This document shows, one piece after another, positions 35,101 through 50,100 of a DNA stretch of 64,000 nucleotides (within the stretch, counting starts at the first letter, position 1; each line of letters starts with the position of its first letter). Where the stretch lies: NCBI GenBank assembly GCA_031213475.1, contig JARUPZ010000021.1, positions 5,742,438 through 5,806,437 on the forward strand, written 5' to 3'. The notes under the pieces were generated by a model. It was not told the origin of the DNA. It made no database searches and was given only the letters and a program-made list of their open reading frames with translations. The DNA comes from Nereocystis luetkeana (taxonomy: Eukaryota > Sar > Phaeophyceae > Laminariales > Laminariaceae). A program made the translations under genes and the position numbers.

Positions 35101-38100
35101 GGCATTGAGTTATTGGGATGTTTTCCCCGGGGAGAGTTCGTTTAAACTTGGTTTTAGAATCGGTTTTTAAGTTTTTCGCGTGAACGATATCGCCACTCTG
35201 TCCGATAATGTGACAACCCTTTGGATATTTATATCGGTACCGACAACTTGTTACGTTTCCGGACAGGGTGGTGCTGCTACTTCCACTATGTCCGGAAAGT
35301 TAACGTTCTGTTTGGGAATTAAAACGAGCATCGAAACTCTCTTGTTTTTCCGGACAGGGTGGCAATATTTCTGCAGTACTGCTGCTGCTGCTGTTTGAAA
35401 ATTGAGGGGAAACGCTTCCTGCCACTGCAAGCGCAGGGATTGTTCGCTGCTGCAGGCAGGCAAGGGCCAGAGCTCGGATACACGGAGACGAAGCTACTAC
35501 TACTGCTGGTATTTTAGTCTGGTGTTGGTGTTGCTGTGGTCTTGCTACGCGCAGGCGCTCAAAACTTGTGCCTGTGGCCTCTGGGCGGATGAGGGTACGT
35601 AAAAGAGAGGCAGCAGGATGCGCACGCCCCGACTTTCTGACCCTCTCACAGACAGAGCGCAGGCTCCGACACATAACAAGGCGCATGCTATATAGGGGGG
35701 AGATAACGCCACGCCAGCATGGATGGTGTTGGGCCGCCCTCTACTGCGTCGTTTGTCTGAGCTTGCGAGGTGCAACAGCGGTCTCTCTCTTCCTCGCGCG
35801 CGCCATGTATCGTCCCGTCTGACAAAGGCGGCGCGATCGTGGTGCCAATCACCGACGTTGGTCCCAACAAAACATCTTCAAAATTCGTATTTGATCATGT
35901 GATTGGTGCTACGTGCCAGAAAATTGCAGAATTTTCAAGATAAATGCCGACACAAGTTGCCCCACGTACAGTCTCTGAGCCCCATGACTAACAGAACTAC
36001 AACAGCAGTAACCCTGGCCCTAACCTAACCCTAACCCGACACCAATCAGACCCAGGAGTGATGAGCTCTATAATAGTGGGTCTGATCGCAGATCTTGGTT
36101 GGACAATTTTGCTGTCAACCGCTGCCATCTTATGCATGTATCATACACGGTACGAAAAATGTAGGAGATGTGTGTGTTTCTCCACATTAAAACCGTTATT
36201 TTTACCCGTCGACACCCAGCACGACCAGAGCGTCCGTGCCGATTCTTCATCCTGGAGAGATACAAGCTCTGTGGCCACAAAACCAACAAATACTATTTCG
36301 GGGGACCATGTTAAATAGGACTTACGGTGCGCGCTAAACACTACCAGTATATATTTCGCTCTTTGTTTCCAACAATATTCAGTCCTATTTATTATGGTCC
36401 CCCGTTATAGATCCTTTTTATCAGTAAACAGATTAGACGTTGTACCATGGACACGACAGACACGACACAGATAGATGCGGGGCACGAAAGAGCACGACTA
36501 AAACGTACCAGATATTTTTTACGACCAAGGTTCGGCTTCCGAGGCATTCGTGGGTTGACCCACGAGGTAAAATGTGAAATCCACAACTGCTCTTGCTTCG
36601 GGGTACTGAGACTCTGTAGGCCCTTTTATTCGAAGACAGACCACAATAACATCAAGGAACAGCAGTCGATTGTTGTTTGTTCGAGGAGGACAACATGCGT
36701 AAAGAAGGGGTTAACCTATTTAGTACTGCAGTCCTGTTGTGGGGACAAACCAGACAGTTTTCAAGTAGTTTGTCCGTAAAACGGGACTGCAGTCCTAAAA
36801 GGATTAATACGCGAATAGTAGGGGGTCGGTTGATAATTTATGAATTACCTGGTACAATCCATCTCGTTGATAATCGGAATTCTGGGACGACAAATGAGCG
36901 GTGCTTGCATTTTTTTTTGTTATCGCGGTAACGACAACACGTTGATAACTTGGTTGCAAGATTATTTTATTTTTTCTCTTCTCCCATATTGCGAGTACCC
37001 AGTTTAAGCGATTTAGCAATATGATATCGCGACCTATTTCGCGCGATCGATCCATGGCGGTATTGCATATATTTGTGTCGTATCACCTCCTACACGCGTA
37101 CTCGCCCTTCCCGAAAATTCCTGCTGGAGAGTATCTGCTAGTCGTTGAACACCACTTCCGGCTCGGAACACACAAGCACCAGCTGCCAGGTACTGCGTTG
37201 TCTGTACAATCCTTACTGCATTACTGGTACGATGTACCGCTGTACCTGGTAACACGTATCTCTTGTGTACTTGTGGTGGTTTAGTGACCACAGAGCTTTG
37301 TACCTTTGTTTTTACTATCACGGGGGACCATAGTTTATAGGACCAAACATTGTTGGTAAAAATGGTCAAATATATAGGTTTTTATGTATACCATAGGTAC
37401 TATTATCTATGGTCCCCCGTAATAGGATGAAGAGTCGGCACGAACACTGGGTGTGCTGGATGTCGACGGGCAGAAAAGAACGGTTGAGTTGTGATAAACA
37501 CACTCGCCTATTCATAATTGCTTGCCACCCTTATTTCGAACTAACGGCAGTATTGCAGCAGTATTGTAATATTAAGGGTAGCACTTTGGCCGGAACTATC
37601 GATGTACCTCGTCTATTGGGGCCGAGATATATTACGGATAGCGACATAAATATAACAACTCCGGTCGGTAATATAAGTCCCGTTGCTTATCCATGTCAGA
37701 GTCGAACTGGGTATTGTATTGCCGGACAGAGGGGTGTGCTGTCTGGTTTCATCACCCGTCCTCTGTAGTACTGCTGTGGTGGTCTATAAGGGGCTACACC
37801 CGCGGCCAGGCCGGGGGTCGCAGACTTGCGTGATGGGCGTATGATGTAGAGGAGGAGGAGGCTGAGACTCGATGCCAACAGATTGAGAGCGTGCGCCTCA
37901 CACTCCCATGAACGTTGGAAAAGGCGTCAGAATGCTGACGATTACTATTAATAGCCGATTGACCGAAAAGCGGCGGAATGTTTTGAAGGCGGTGTATCTA
38001 CTGTCTAACTCCTTACTCAGGGAGTGGTACGCGATGACCGACAGACGCAGCTCCGTAGAAACGTGCCGCCACAGCAGCAGCTGTAGCAGTAATGCAGTAG

Positions 38101-41100
38101 CTGCACATCACCGCATCCACGTATTACAGCTCCACTGCGGCTGCCGCTGTACACACCAAAAGTGCTGCTGGCCGTCATATGTGCTGCTGACTGCAGGTGA
38201 CATGCGATCTCTCCCTCTCATATATCCCCGGCATATTTTTTTTATTGATGACAGTTCTCAACTAAGCCTGGGTGGCATGTGCTATCGGGGCGCTCCATCG
38301 ATATCCCAGATACAGCCACCCCGCAGGCCCCCACAATGGCGATGCCGGCCGGGGTAGGTGACCCTCCCTATGGGTCGGAGGTCGGAGAGGACGTGCCGGA
38401 AAGAACCACGCGAATGCATACACCCTATCGAGAGATCATGGGCCAAAACGCTGACAGGGCTGGGATTTTCGGAGATTCCTTCGTAGACCTCAACGTCAAG
38501 GCTTCGCGCGGGCGCCAACGGCGCTGAGCGGGCTCATCCTCCGACGCCGGGCGGTTCAGACGTGGAGGGGGCACGCCCCGGCGAAGAAACCGCGCCAAAA
38601 GACAAGTCAAGAGGCGGGAGAGATCCGCCAACCAAAAACGAATCGGATCAGACTGAGGATCATAGGTATATTTATAGTACTGAACTGTAGTACTGTCAGC
38701 GCGCCGTAAAAATACAAGAAACCCGGTAGTGTGTGTGTGTGTGTGTTCTTCACGTTAAACCGTTATTTTGTACCCGTCGACATCCAGCACAACCAGTGTT
38801 CGTGCCGATTATGTACCACTCTATAAAAACCGCCTATTATAGCATCACTAATAGTTTTGAAAACGGCCCTTATAAATCGGTCCAGGGTGGTACATTGCAA
38901 AGCGCTTGACTTGCAACTCAATGCTTGCTGTGTTTGAAGTTTCGGGTTCGGTACCGTACAGAGCGTTAGGTTCGCGCATGGGTGCGATGTTTTTTTTGGG
39001 GGGTTTTTCTCCCTCAGAACCGCAACGGGAAGGAAGGTTTTTGCCAATTCCCGAACAACGTGCAAGGTGTTTTTTTTTAGAAATATCGGGTCGAGAGAGA
39101 GAGAGAGAGAGAGCGAGCCTTTCCGAAAACAGAAACGCTCGACTTTTTTTCAGCACCCTTTTAACCCTTTTAGAACTGCTGCAGTTCTGCAGTTCCGTTT
39201 GGGGGACACACCACTCAAATTTTGTGCAGTTCGTCCCCGAAACGGGGCTGCAGTCCTAAAACGGTTAATGAATCACCGTTGCCGGGAAAAACGAGCACTG
39301 AGTAAACGATCGCACCCCTACATACTGCTGTTCGAACTCTACCCTCTTTATTACCCCCGTTAGGACCGCCGTCCCGTTCTGGGGGCAAACGACTCAATTC
39401 CAAGTAGTTTGTCCCCAAAACGGGACTGCGGTCCTTAAAGGTTAACGGTACTCCATCCACGGTACCCTACCCCGGCAGGCCGGCCCGGTTGTTTGGTATG
39501 GCCGGCGCTGGAAGCGTCGCTTTTTTTTTGACTCGACTGATTTACTGGTGAATCCCCAAGGGCTACCCGTAGTTATTGCAAGGTATATGTTTTCAACCAC
39601 ATATACCAGGTGGTCCGCGTGCCTATCAAGATCAGTTTCGTGGGGTCAAGTTTCACCGAGTGCATGTTCGTAGGGCCTTTTTCTTGCATAAAACAAGAAG
39701 ATTAGCGGAAAGCTGAGTTAGCTACATTCTATGAAAATCGACGAGCAGTGGGAATGCTGAACCCTATGCGCGACAAAAAATAAAGGCACGTACCGGGGGG
39801 GAGAAGGGTAGACACCTGTGACCACGGCTTGTCCCGAAGCTCGTTGAGGGTAAAATCTCCTACGAGTTAGGGAGGAAAGTTTTTGTGACGATTAAAAAAA
39901 AAAAAAAAAAAGGGATCACATATCACCTTCGCCCTCCTTTCTCCTTCCCCCTCAGACGTAGTATCGACTCAGATCCGGGATCACAAAGCAGGCTCTTCTC
40001 CACCCTTACCTCCCTCCCTCCCTCCTCCCCTCCCTCCCTCCTTCCCTCCCTCTGTGTCACGTGCCTTTAGTTTTGATGGCGAGATGGGTACATTAAGCAC
40101 TTTCTTCCCTTTCGCCTCGCGTTGCATTTCGCGTACACACACACGCCAGGCGCTTTCTGCAGTCGATTCGATTTTAATGTACGTATCAGGTATACACCTA
40201 CGTGTGCTCCCTCGCACAGCAGTAGTATGTATACTCCCGCTTCCTTTGTACCTGGAGTAGTCCATTATCCTCTTATTGATAGTAGGCGGATGCGGTTACA
40301 GTGTTACCAGACATGTTATCATGTTGCCGCACGTACCGCACGCAGCCTGCCCTTACTGGCCTTGGGGATTTTTGCGCATATGCCTGCCCCGACCCTGAGT
40401 GTGTATGTAGACTATTACGGGGGACCATCGTTAATAGGACCTATGGTACACATAAAAACCTATACGTTTAATCATTTTTACTCACAATATTTTGGTCCTA
40501 TTAACTATGGTCCCCCGTAAGAGGTGTTTTAGGTCTGACCCTGAATGTGCATGGCAGTAAGAAATTAAAAATGTATCGTCAGCCCTGATCTCTCCCCGAC
40601 TTGAGCCTCCGGATTGATTCCGGGTTGTCAGATCTGCGCACAAGTCGAGGTGAAAACCTGTTCCCCGGCGGTTCTTGTTCAATGTCCATCAGGCGTCTGC
40701 GAGTGGTCGGTTCTCGACTACAATACCCGGATTTTTTTGCACGGTTAAACCGGTTTTAACCGTTTTAGGGAATACTGCAGTCCCGTTGTGGGGGCAAACC
40801 ACTTTAATTTCAGTTATTATGTCCCCAAAACGGGACTGCAGAGTCCTATAATAAGAGGATTAGCCGGTTACCGGACGGAACTGACAGTTCACCGGTTGGA
40901 CCGGTTAACCGCCAGAACCGGCAGCTTTAGAACTCCAGTCCCGTTTTGGGGACAATCCACTCAAATTCCAAGTAATTTTTCCCCAATTGTCCCCCAAACG
41001 AGACTGCAGTCCTAAAAGGGTTTTCGTGATCGAACCAAGAGTGACAAGCGTGTCGTCAGGTTGTTGTTGCATTTTACATACCTGGTACAGCAATGCAGTA

Positions 41101-44100
41101 GTGCAGCAGCAGCAGTAGGGACAGCATTACACTATTAGTGTGGGTAGTCACTCTGCGCACAAGAATAGTCTGACAGCAGTGTTGGTACGTATTCGACACA
41201 GAAACGGGGTGTTGATGGCAGATTTTTTATTTTTTAATTCGACTAGTTGGTTAATCTGATGATTGATTTCTTTACTGCTGTAGAGTACATTTTTTTTTTT
41301 TTCGCGATTGATTGATCAACGTTGCACGACGTTTGTTATCGCTGTTATTAAATAGTACCTGGTAGATGTTTGCTCGGTCTGTGGTCGTACATCATCACAT
41401 GGCGTTGTGTACTTCTATGCTATGAGACCCCGAGCCCCAACCCTGCTCCCTGTCGAGTGCCCTGATCCCACAGCAGTTACCTGATCCCATCCCGACCTGA
41501 GCCCTCCACTCCGAATTGACCGTCGGTATACAATTAGCCGCCGGCAGGGGCCAGCAACAAAGTGTCATGTACCGCGGAGGGGGGCACACACCGTCCACCA
41601 CAAACGCTTGTGCTGTTGCACGTATGATGTAATACGGGCAGTTCCACGCCGCCCGCAACCAATACTTCGCCGATACCGACTGATTACTGATACCAGAAAG
41701 TATCATATCAGTACCAGGTAATATCACACCCAGGTATGATACGTACCAGGTATGGATTAAATTAAATACATTATTTTTTTGTCGAATATAAAGTCGGTAC
41801 TACTCTTGTACTGCTTGCAGCTTGTAGTCAATGTTCACCGGTATACTTGACCAGTCCGACGTAACTTGGTATTTTTGCATAGTAGTTATAGCCAAAAACT
41901 CAAAAACAGGTACGTATATATATATCTACCTGGACGTTTTGGGCCACAAGCAAGCGACGCAACAACCAAGTGAGAGCACACACACACGCGCCAGGAGCCC
42001 TGCGCATTGGCCAGCCTTGCATCGCAAATACCTGGTTTTCGCTTGAAACGGCCAAAGACACACCTGGATCTGTCCAAGTTGTTTAGTGTACTATTTCATG
42101 TTAATAGTAGCTTTCAAACACTGCTCTGTCTTTTGCCTAATTTTGAGCCTATCAGAGGTCATACATACTCTGCTGTTCCCCCTATTTACGCCCCACACGA
42201 GCACTAAACCACCTTCAACCGCCACACCGACATGCATTCGTATCCGTACTTCATACACCTGTAGACAGCAGGATGGCCACAGACGGCGATTCGTCTGCCC
42301 CACCCCCGCTTCGAGATGGCCTCAGTTTTCAGGAAGGTGAAGGAACTGCGTGCCGCTTTGTGCTGTCAGTTAGTTCCTCGAGTATGGGCGAGGCTTTAAA
42401 GCTGCCGAAGGGGAGTGGGGGGGGGGGGGCGGGCGGGCGCCAGAAGAAGTACTCTTGCTCCGGCGCATGCGGTCTCTTCCCACTCATACGCAGGATACTA
42501 TTAATATTACGGGGGACCATAGTTAATAGGACCTATGGTATGCATAAAACCTATGTAATTTACCAATTTTTTTAAAACAATATTTGGTCCTATTAACTAT
42601 GGTCCCCCGTAATAAGTATATATATAAAGGTCTCACTCGACGACGACTCATGGCATACGTATGTATGCACGAGTATACAGGATTAGTGGCCCTCTATTGT
42701 GTCGGTTGAATAGTGCCGCCTGCCCGCTGTAGATGGTGCGTGTGCTTGGCGCAGATGGGATCAACGAGAGGTGTGGTGTAAGTGTACGGAGTGGTACCGT
42801 TTGCCGCTGTAGTACCGGTGTTTCTGGCTGGCGCATGCCGGCGCTGTAGAGGGGCCGATACTGCTGCATGCATGTATGCATGTACGTGTGACGTCATGGC
42901 ATCATTAATGTGTTCCGGAAGGCAGTACGTACGTAGGAGTCTTGAGCGCTGAATGCTGAATGCGCTCTCCGCTTGCTCTCCGCCCGCGGATTCCTGGTGG
43001 ATCCTGCTCGCACTCCCGATTCCTTGCGAGTGGGCGAGGCGCCATATATATATTTAAGTCTCGGCGTGCTTACCTGTACAAACAGCCGAAGCCAGCAGCA
43101 CCACCAGTACGAATTGTTATTTTCCTGTAATAACTGCATAGCATGCTACTCATATATACTTCGTACATAACTCGTACCAGGTACATGTCACATGTATGAT
43201 GTGATATCTTGGTGTGAGTTACCTGGCATTATATCCTATGATAGTGTCATGAAGTCAAGAATAGGTACGCCGTTGGGTTTCGAGCCAGATGTAGGTACGC
43301 TACGAGTTGGGCTCGGGAAGAGGCTTCCTGGCCCTCTCTCTGATTGGCCAGCCCCCGATCGTACGTACCTGATGTCGGCTGAAAAGGTTTCAGGTTCCAG
43401 GTTCCAGGCCCACCTCTGTGTCTACTGAAGTTAGTTAGCCTTCACTATTTTCGGTTTGTGGGAGCAGGTGACCCGAGCTCTCAACGAAAAAAGCGCAAGT
43501 TTCTTTGTAGTTCACCTTTGACGGGGGAGGGGGTGTTTTTGTTCCAAGAGTACCGCACGCTCGGTGAGAACCCAGTACGTACGATACGAAGCTGGGCTGA
43601 TGGCGGGGGAGAAGCTTTATTTTACCTGGGAACGAGGCCCTTTGTCGGCGCAGCTTGAGCCTTTTATTTTGTGTAGGCACTTTTCAAGCAAAAAATGGTG
43701 AAGTGAAGCCCAACTTGAGTTCGCACAGCAGTGGTACACCTGGAACCTTTCAACCAACGATAAGGTACGATCGGGCGCTGGCCAAGCAGAGGGGGGGGGC
43801 AGGAACCCGTTTCCCGAGTGGAATATGTAGTGTACCCGTAAATGACTCAAAGGACATAGGTACACCCTTTTGGGGGGGGGGAGTTTGCCCTACCGTGACG
43901 ACCTGCGTGGAGATTGTTGAAGTACACACACACCCGTGTGATGCCTATATCCTGGGTTGGCAATTTCCCGGTTTTCTGTTCTTCTTTGGATGTTGGACAG
44001 ACAGACAGACAGACAGACACTGTTGCTCTCTGCTATATACGAGTATGATTGACGTTGTTGCGACCGGCACCTGCAGCCGTATTCACAGGAGTAGTACGTC

Positions 44101-47100
44101 AGTGTTGACGGTTTTTGTTTTGTTTTCTTTTTTTACCTTCGCCCTCCGACAGCTCCTTTTTTCTCCCAAGCTAAAGATCCGGGCTGCCGGGGGCAAAACA
44201 TGGGAGTCACTTTTCCCCGTGCTATCTATACCGGTGCACGTACAGCAGTTGTATACGTACATTGGGTGCCCCGATTTAAGATATGTGTACCAGGATAAGA
44301 GCATTCGGGATTTGAGAGCGGTCAGATCCGAATGTCCCGCCTAAACTGAACGCTGTGAATTGCCCACTATATACATATAAGAGCGTTGTGTCCTGTTTTG
44401 GCTTGTCACAAGGCCCTCTGAGGGTTCGGGAGGTGTTCCAAGATAAGAGCATTCGGGATTTGAGAGAGGTCAAATCCGCATGTCCCGCCTATGCTGGAAG
44501 CTATCTATTGCCCGCTTTTTACTGATAAGATTGGTGTGTAGTTCACCCTTTTAATACTGCAGTACCGTTTTGGGGGCAAACCACTCAAAAATTAAAGGAG
44601 TTTGTTCCCTAAACGGTACTACGTGGTTCTAAAAGGGTTGAGAACGCCTTTTTTGGCTTGTGACGGGACGCTCTTAAGTCGGGGTACCCACTTGTATGCA
44701 AAACGCTACAAAAAGTATTAGCTGGCATATAGCACTCTGTCCTGAAATCTGAATTACAAGGACGGTTCATACGTTAATATTTTGTTCAAACGTTCCTTAT
44801 ATTATCGGACATAGTGGTGTACCAAAACCAGGTACCTGGTATCAGTTGCGAGTACCCCAAGCCCTAAGTAGATATTCAGTTAGTGGTCGGGGTGGCCATG
44901 ATTCCTGATGATGAGCGCCGCTGTACACTATCACACCGGGTGGTAAGATAACACACACCCTGGTGGGACGAATTTCAGACCCGTTTCCCTCCGAAACATG
45001 GGGGGGGGCACACACAACGGAAATGGTGTGTCTGGAAATAGTTCGTCGAGAAGGTTGCACAGACGCGTCGCTCGTCGTATTCAGTACGCCCTCCCCGCTG
45101 TCGAGAAACCCCAGCCTTTAGAAAAGCGTCCGAGGGTGTGTGTTGTCTGATCACCCTAGGGTGATAGCGTTACACGGTATTACGGGGGGGTGTAGTAAAT
45201 AGGACCAAATATTGTTCCTAAAAATAGCGAAATATATGTTTTTGTGTGTGTACCGCAGGTCCTATTTAATATGGTCCCCCCTAGTGGTCGTGTGGTGATG
45301 GTGACACGTGTCGAGGGGAGGGACAAAAACTCACGGGAGAGCGCAAGAACGGGGCGTTGGTGGCGTAGTAGTAGTCGAGGTTAGCCACTGTCAAATGGAC
45401 CACCGGGGCGTGGATCCCTCCGTGATGTTATGCACCTCTCCCAACTTTACGCGGAACGCGCCCGCGTCGATGACGACGGCAAGGCGCAGGCCATGTCACT
45501 CGTGCTACTCGTACGTATGCAGTTATATTATATATATGTACGAAAGAGGCGTTATACGATAGAGGTTCGCGTTAAATTTTCTGAGGCTCCTCACTTGAGG
45601 AGCTCCATACCTGGCCGGTCGCCCCGGTGGTTCAAGTGGTTAACCTCGAATTCTACTTGTTTGGGTCCTGGGTTCGAGCCCCAGGTTGGTCGGACTTTGA
45701 CTTTATTTGCAAAAATAAAAAAAGGATTCAATTGTTGAGAGCGCCTTGCAGCGTGGGTAGGCACAATTCGATGCGAGTCGACGAGGGAAGAAAAGGCTGA
45801 AATCTTCTCGCGATAAAAATGAAGGCACGTACCGTAGCGGGAAGGGGGGAGAAGAGCCTGCTATGTGACCCCGGATCTGAGTTACGAGTGGGAAGGAGAG
45901 AGAGAAGATGTGCGAAGACAATGAATGGGATGAGAAGAAAAAAAAAAAACTCACCCGAATACTGACTACAGCAAAAATCAAAATGCATCGCGGCGAATAA
46001 TCCCATGGCCCGATTCTCCAAACCGTTTTTTTTTCTAAATCAAGATTGGCATTCCGACGATAAGGGGTTAAGGAACCACCCCGTCTTTCAGAAACAAAAA
46101 TAGCGGAAATGTGCAACCTCTATCGTAGAACGGGTCGAAATACGAAGCGCTGCGCCGTCGGCACGGTCGAGAGAGACGCGCTGTCCCGCTATATGTCCGT
46201 GTGTGTGCGTGTGGGTCTCCCGCCGCGCGCTGCAGCGTCCCGCGGGGTGAGGGGTGTCCGCAGCCCGCAGCGATTCTCGTTGAAAGGCCGTAACCCCGCA
46301 ACCCTTTTAGAACCGCAGTCCCGTTCTGGGGACAAACCAGTCAAATTTCAAGTATTTTTGTCCCCAGACGGGACCGCGGTTCTAAAGGGGTTGACGGCTT
46401 CCTACAATTATGGCAACCCAGTAAGTCGGGTAGTCGGCATCTCCGTTTCACGACTGACTACAGCTCCGACTGTTGATAGCAATACCAGGTGACTATTGGT
46501 GGTGAACGAGTTAAGTCGTGCTGACTCACAAACCGTATTGCTTGTGGATGATCGCTCAAGGCCATGCTGGCCGTAAAGGGCGTCCAGCATCCAGCGCATG
46601 CGTGATTATTCAGAACTAACCACGTTTTTGGGACGTTTCGGGTCATTTTCGTGTGTTCATGTGTTGGAGCCACTTGTATAGGGCTACGTATACATGCGTA
46701 TTATGTATACCGGAAATATGTACGTATAGTATACCAGGTATATACATGTACCAGGTATGTACCAGGTACCTGGTATACAGCAGTATACTGCAGACTGCAG
46801 GGATGTTATTAGTAGTATTAATAGTGGTCCGGTGTGTGTTGCGCGCAGAAAAATTGCGATAGATGCGCGAAAAATTGCCCGAAAACCAAGTAACAAAGTG
46901 TTTGAACGCCTCCCGAACCTCGAAAAGGCGTGTGTCGGGATCAGAACCTAATTTTATTTTGTTCTACTACAGGCGAATAGAAGAAGGGCCTTGAAAAATA
47001 AAATCGCGTGCGACGAATTCAAAAAGGGAGCTCGTTTTTTTTTCGCAAAAGGCGGGGGAAAAGACAGTGCTTCATTTTTTGTTTTCGCCTACTGCGAACA

Positions 47101-50100
47101 TAAAAGGCCGCAACAATTTTCAGGGCCTGCGCCCAAAATCGCGTGTTGCGCTGCGCGCAACCAGACCCTCCGCGGCCGTTGTGGAAAACGCCTATTTTGA
47201 CCAAATTGTTGCGCCAGCGCAACAGCTAATATCATCCCTGGTATACTGCTGTACTACAACAGCACTTTTTAATAGAGTGGGGGGGCTCCCGATGGCAAAG
47301 ATGTCGGGAGACAGCACGTTCACCCCTTGCCAGACAGCAACCTTGCCTCGACATCCCTTGAACAACACCAACCTACATGGTCTTAGCGTTGACAGCGCAC
47401 TTTTTGCCTTGCTTGGCATGTCTCCTGACATGGTTTGCCTGATGGTGCCGTTATGTGCCAGCCCGAAAAAAACAGTACTCTTGGAGACACCGGCGTGTTC
47501 TTGCGAATAGTGCCTATACCGGCACTAGTGGGGGGTTGAGACGCCCTCAGCAGCGGCGATACCGGCACGATTAATAACAGTCGGGTTGAAGTGTGCCATG
47601 CTTGGACTACGATGCCTAATACAGTCCCACCCTTTAAGGGGGGAATACGATGGTTGACGACGGGGAGGGGAGGGGAGGGGAGGGAGGGAGGGAGGGACGT
47701 CTGCATGATGTAGCGACAGAAAGGTGTGCATCCTCGTCAACGAGAAGCGCGGGTACATCTCGTACTGCACTATAGCATGCGGCACACGGCAGTGCTGTTT
47801 TTGTCGCAAAGATCAAACATGTGCGTGCGGCGGCTGTGCTACAGCAGCAGACTTGGCGAACCTTGTGCATTCTGCCGTACCAACGTTTTACAGATTTTGC
47901 CCTGTTTACGGGGAACCATGGCAAATAGGACCTACGGCAAAAACAAAAAGCTTTATATTTACCTATTTCTACTATTACAGGGGACCATAGTTAATAGGAC
48001 CTATGATATACATAAAACACCTATATATTTAACCATTTTTACTAACAATATTTGGTCCTATTAACTATGGCCCCGCGTAATCACAATATTTGGTCCTGTT
48101 TATTATGGTCCCCCGTGATAGCGAAAAATGTTTTCATAGCCCGGCGTGTTGGTGTTATCGTCACATCGATTTAATTCCGCCCTTTTACCCGGTGCTGCCC
48201 GTCGATTGCGTCGTGCGCAGTCTCCTCCGTGCTCTCGACAGATGCTTGCAGCACGCCACGCCGCATTCACGCACGCTCGTGCCTCGTAGCTGCAAGCTAG
48301 GGTCAGCTCTGTTGTGTCGCGTCGTCTATGTTAGTCGCCAGATTTTATGCGGCATGCAACGCTCGAGTACGTCTCGCTCCAGAGCTTATGGTTGTTGTGT
48401 CAGGTAGAGTATCGAATTGCTGTACCATCCGTGACCCAAAGCTACACAGCCAGATTTTTATATACCCCATGAAACCTGAGGTAGATGGTTGATGAGCTAC
48501 AGAGCCAAATTGTGTTTTGGCTTGAATAAGCCGGGGGGGGGGGGATTACTAAAAAAATGTGGAATTAGACCACGAGATATGTGTTGGAGAGCAGGGGGTT
48601 TTGGGGATTTAAAGATTTTCCGTGACAAGAGCCCAGTGACTAAAAGTCACTGGAAATTACTGCTGTAACAGCAATACCCTTCATGCGACGAGCTGTTCCT
48701 GCTTACACAGAAATGGCTTCCTTCCGCGGTCACACACTTATAACGCCAATGGTATGCATGGAAAAGAAATATGTGTAACACTATCATGCTGACTGCACTG
48801 TGCTGTACTCCCCTCCCTCCCTCGTAGCCTCTATTATAATAGTAGAGTTTTGGTCCTACCCTCTGTCACCTTCAGCAAGCTGGGGAGCAAAGGTTAGGCG
48901 GGGTTTTGCGCTGTTGTGGAGGCTTGAATCGGCACTAGACAGAGCCCCGTATGGAGGGTAACCGGCACTATTAAGCCCGCTCGCTCCCAATAGTGCCGGT
49001 ACCGGCAATATTGGGCGTTCAAGTCGGGCCAAGTGATTTCGCCGGCCTGGTTGCGAGCAGTGGCACTATTGAGTTGGCACTATTGGGAGCCCCCCACTGT
49101 AAAACATGTTGTCTCCTGACTCATCATACCCGTGACGCGCCGCTGCCAAGAAACGAACACCTGCCGCGGACGTACGTACGTCGGACGTAACCCAAACTAT
49201 TGTGGAACCTATTACGGGGGGACTATAGTAAATAGGACCAAAATATTGTTTGAAGAAATAGGGATATGTATAGGTTTTTGTGTGTACCGTAGGTCCTATT
49301 TACTAGGGCCATCAGTACTAATGGTTGAAAAAATAAGCAAGCGTCCGTGAGGGCATTTTTGTATGGTTTTCTTTTTTTTAATTTTCCGCCAGTCCAGTGA
49401 TGAGAGATTGGGGTTTAACCCTTTTAGTACTGCAGCCCCGTTTTGGGGAAACACTACTTACAAGTTGAGTGATTTGTCCCGAAAACGAGACTGCAGTTCG
49501 TTCTACTGTAGGAGGGTTGATTCCCCGGAAAATATTGCAATCTTTTGGAAAATCTCGAGATTGGATTGGCGGTTTTGGCAGCCGATGGTTCAGCCTAGAT
49601 TGAGAATCGAAGATCGGTCAATTCAATCTTTCAATCTCAATCTCTTGGATCCAGTCCGAAATAACGCCTTCCCTCATCTCTGGAAACCCTTCCGTAGAAC
49701 GCACCCCCACGCTCTACATACACCCCGCACAAACCAGTTCGCAGAGCATACACAGCACTTGGAGGCAAACGTTTGCCGCCTTCTGTACAGCAGTAGGCCC
49801 ACGAAGAGCCAATACTATTAATACCTCATAATAAGAACAAAATGCTCTTTTCTTGGAGGACGCTTACGAAACAAAATTGGATTTAAGAAGTTTTGGTCGG
49901 CGGCGATTGCGACACCAAATCCTATGTGATAGCCTATGCCCGAGATTTTCCAAGGATAGTGTCACTTTTTGAGGCTAGCTCCTCGTTATGGCAAGCCTCA
50001 CGCCGGGACACATCTTTATCTCCTCTCCTCGCCGGGCGTGATGGTCATTTGAAGGTTTCATGAGGGCGGTTGATTCTCTTGCGCTTTGTGCCTCAGTGCC

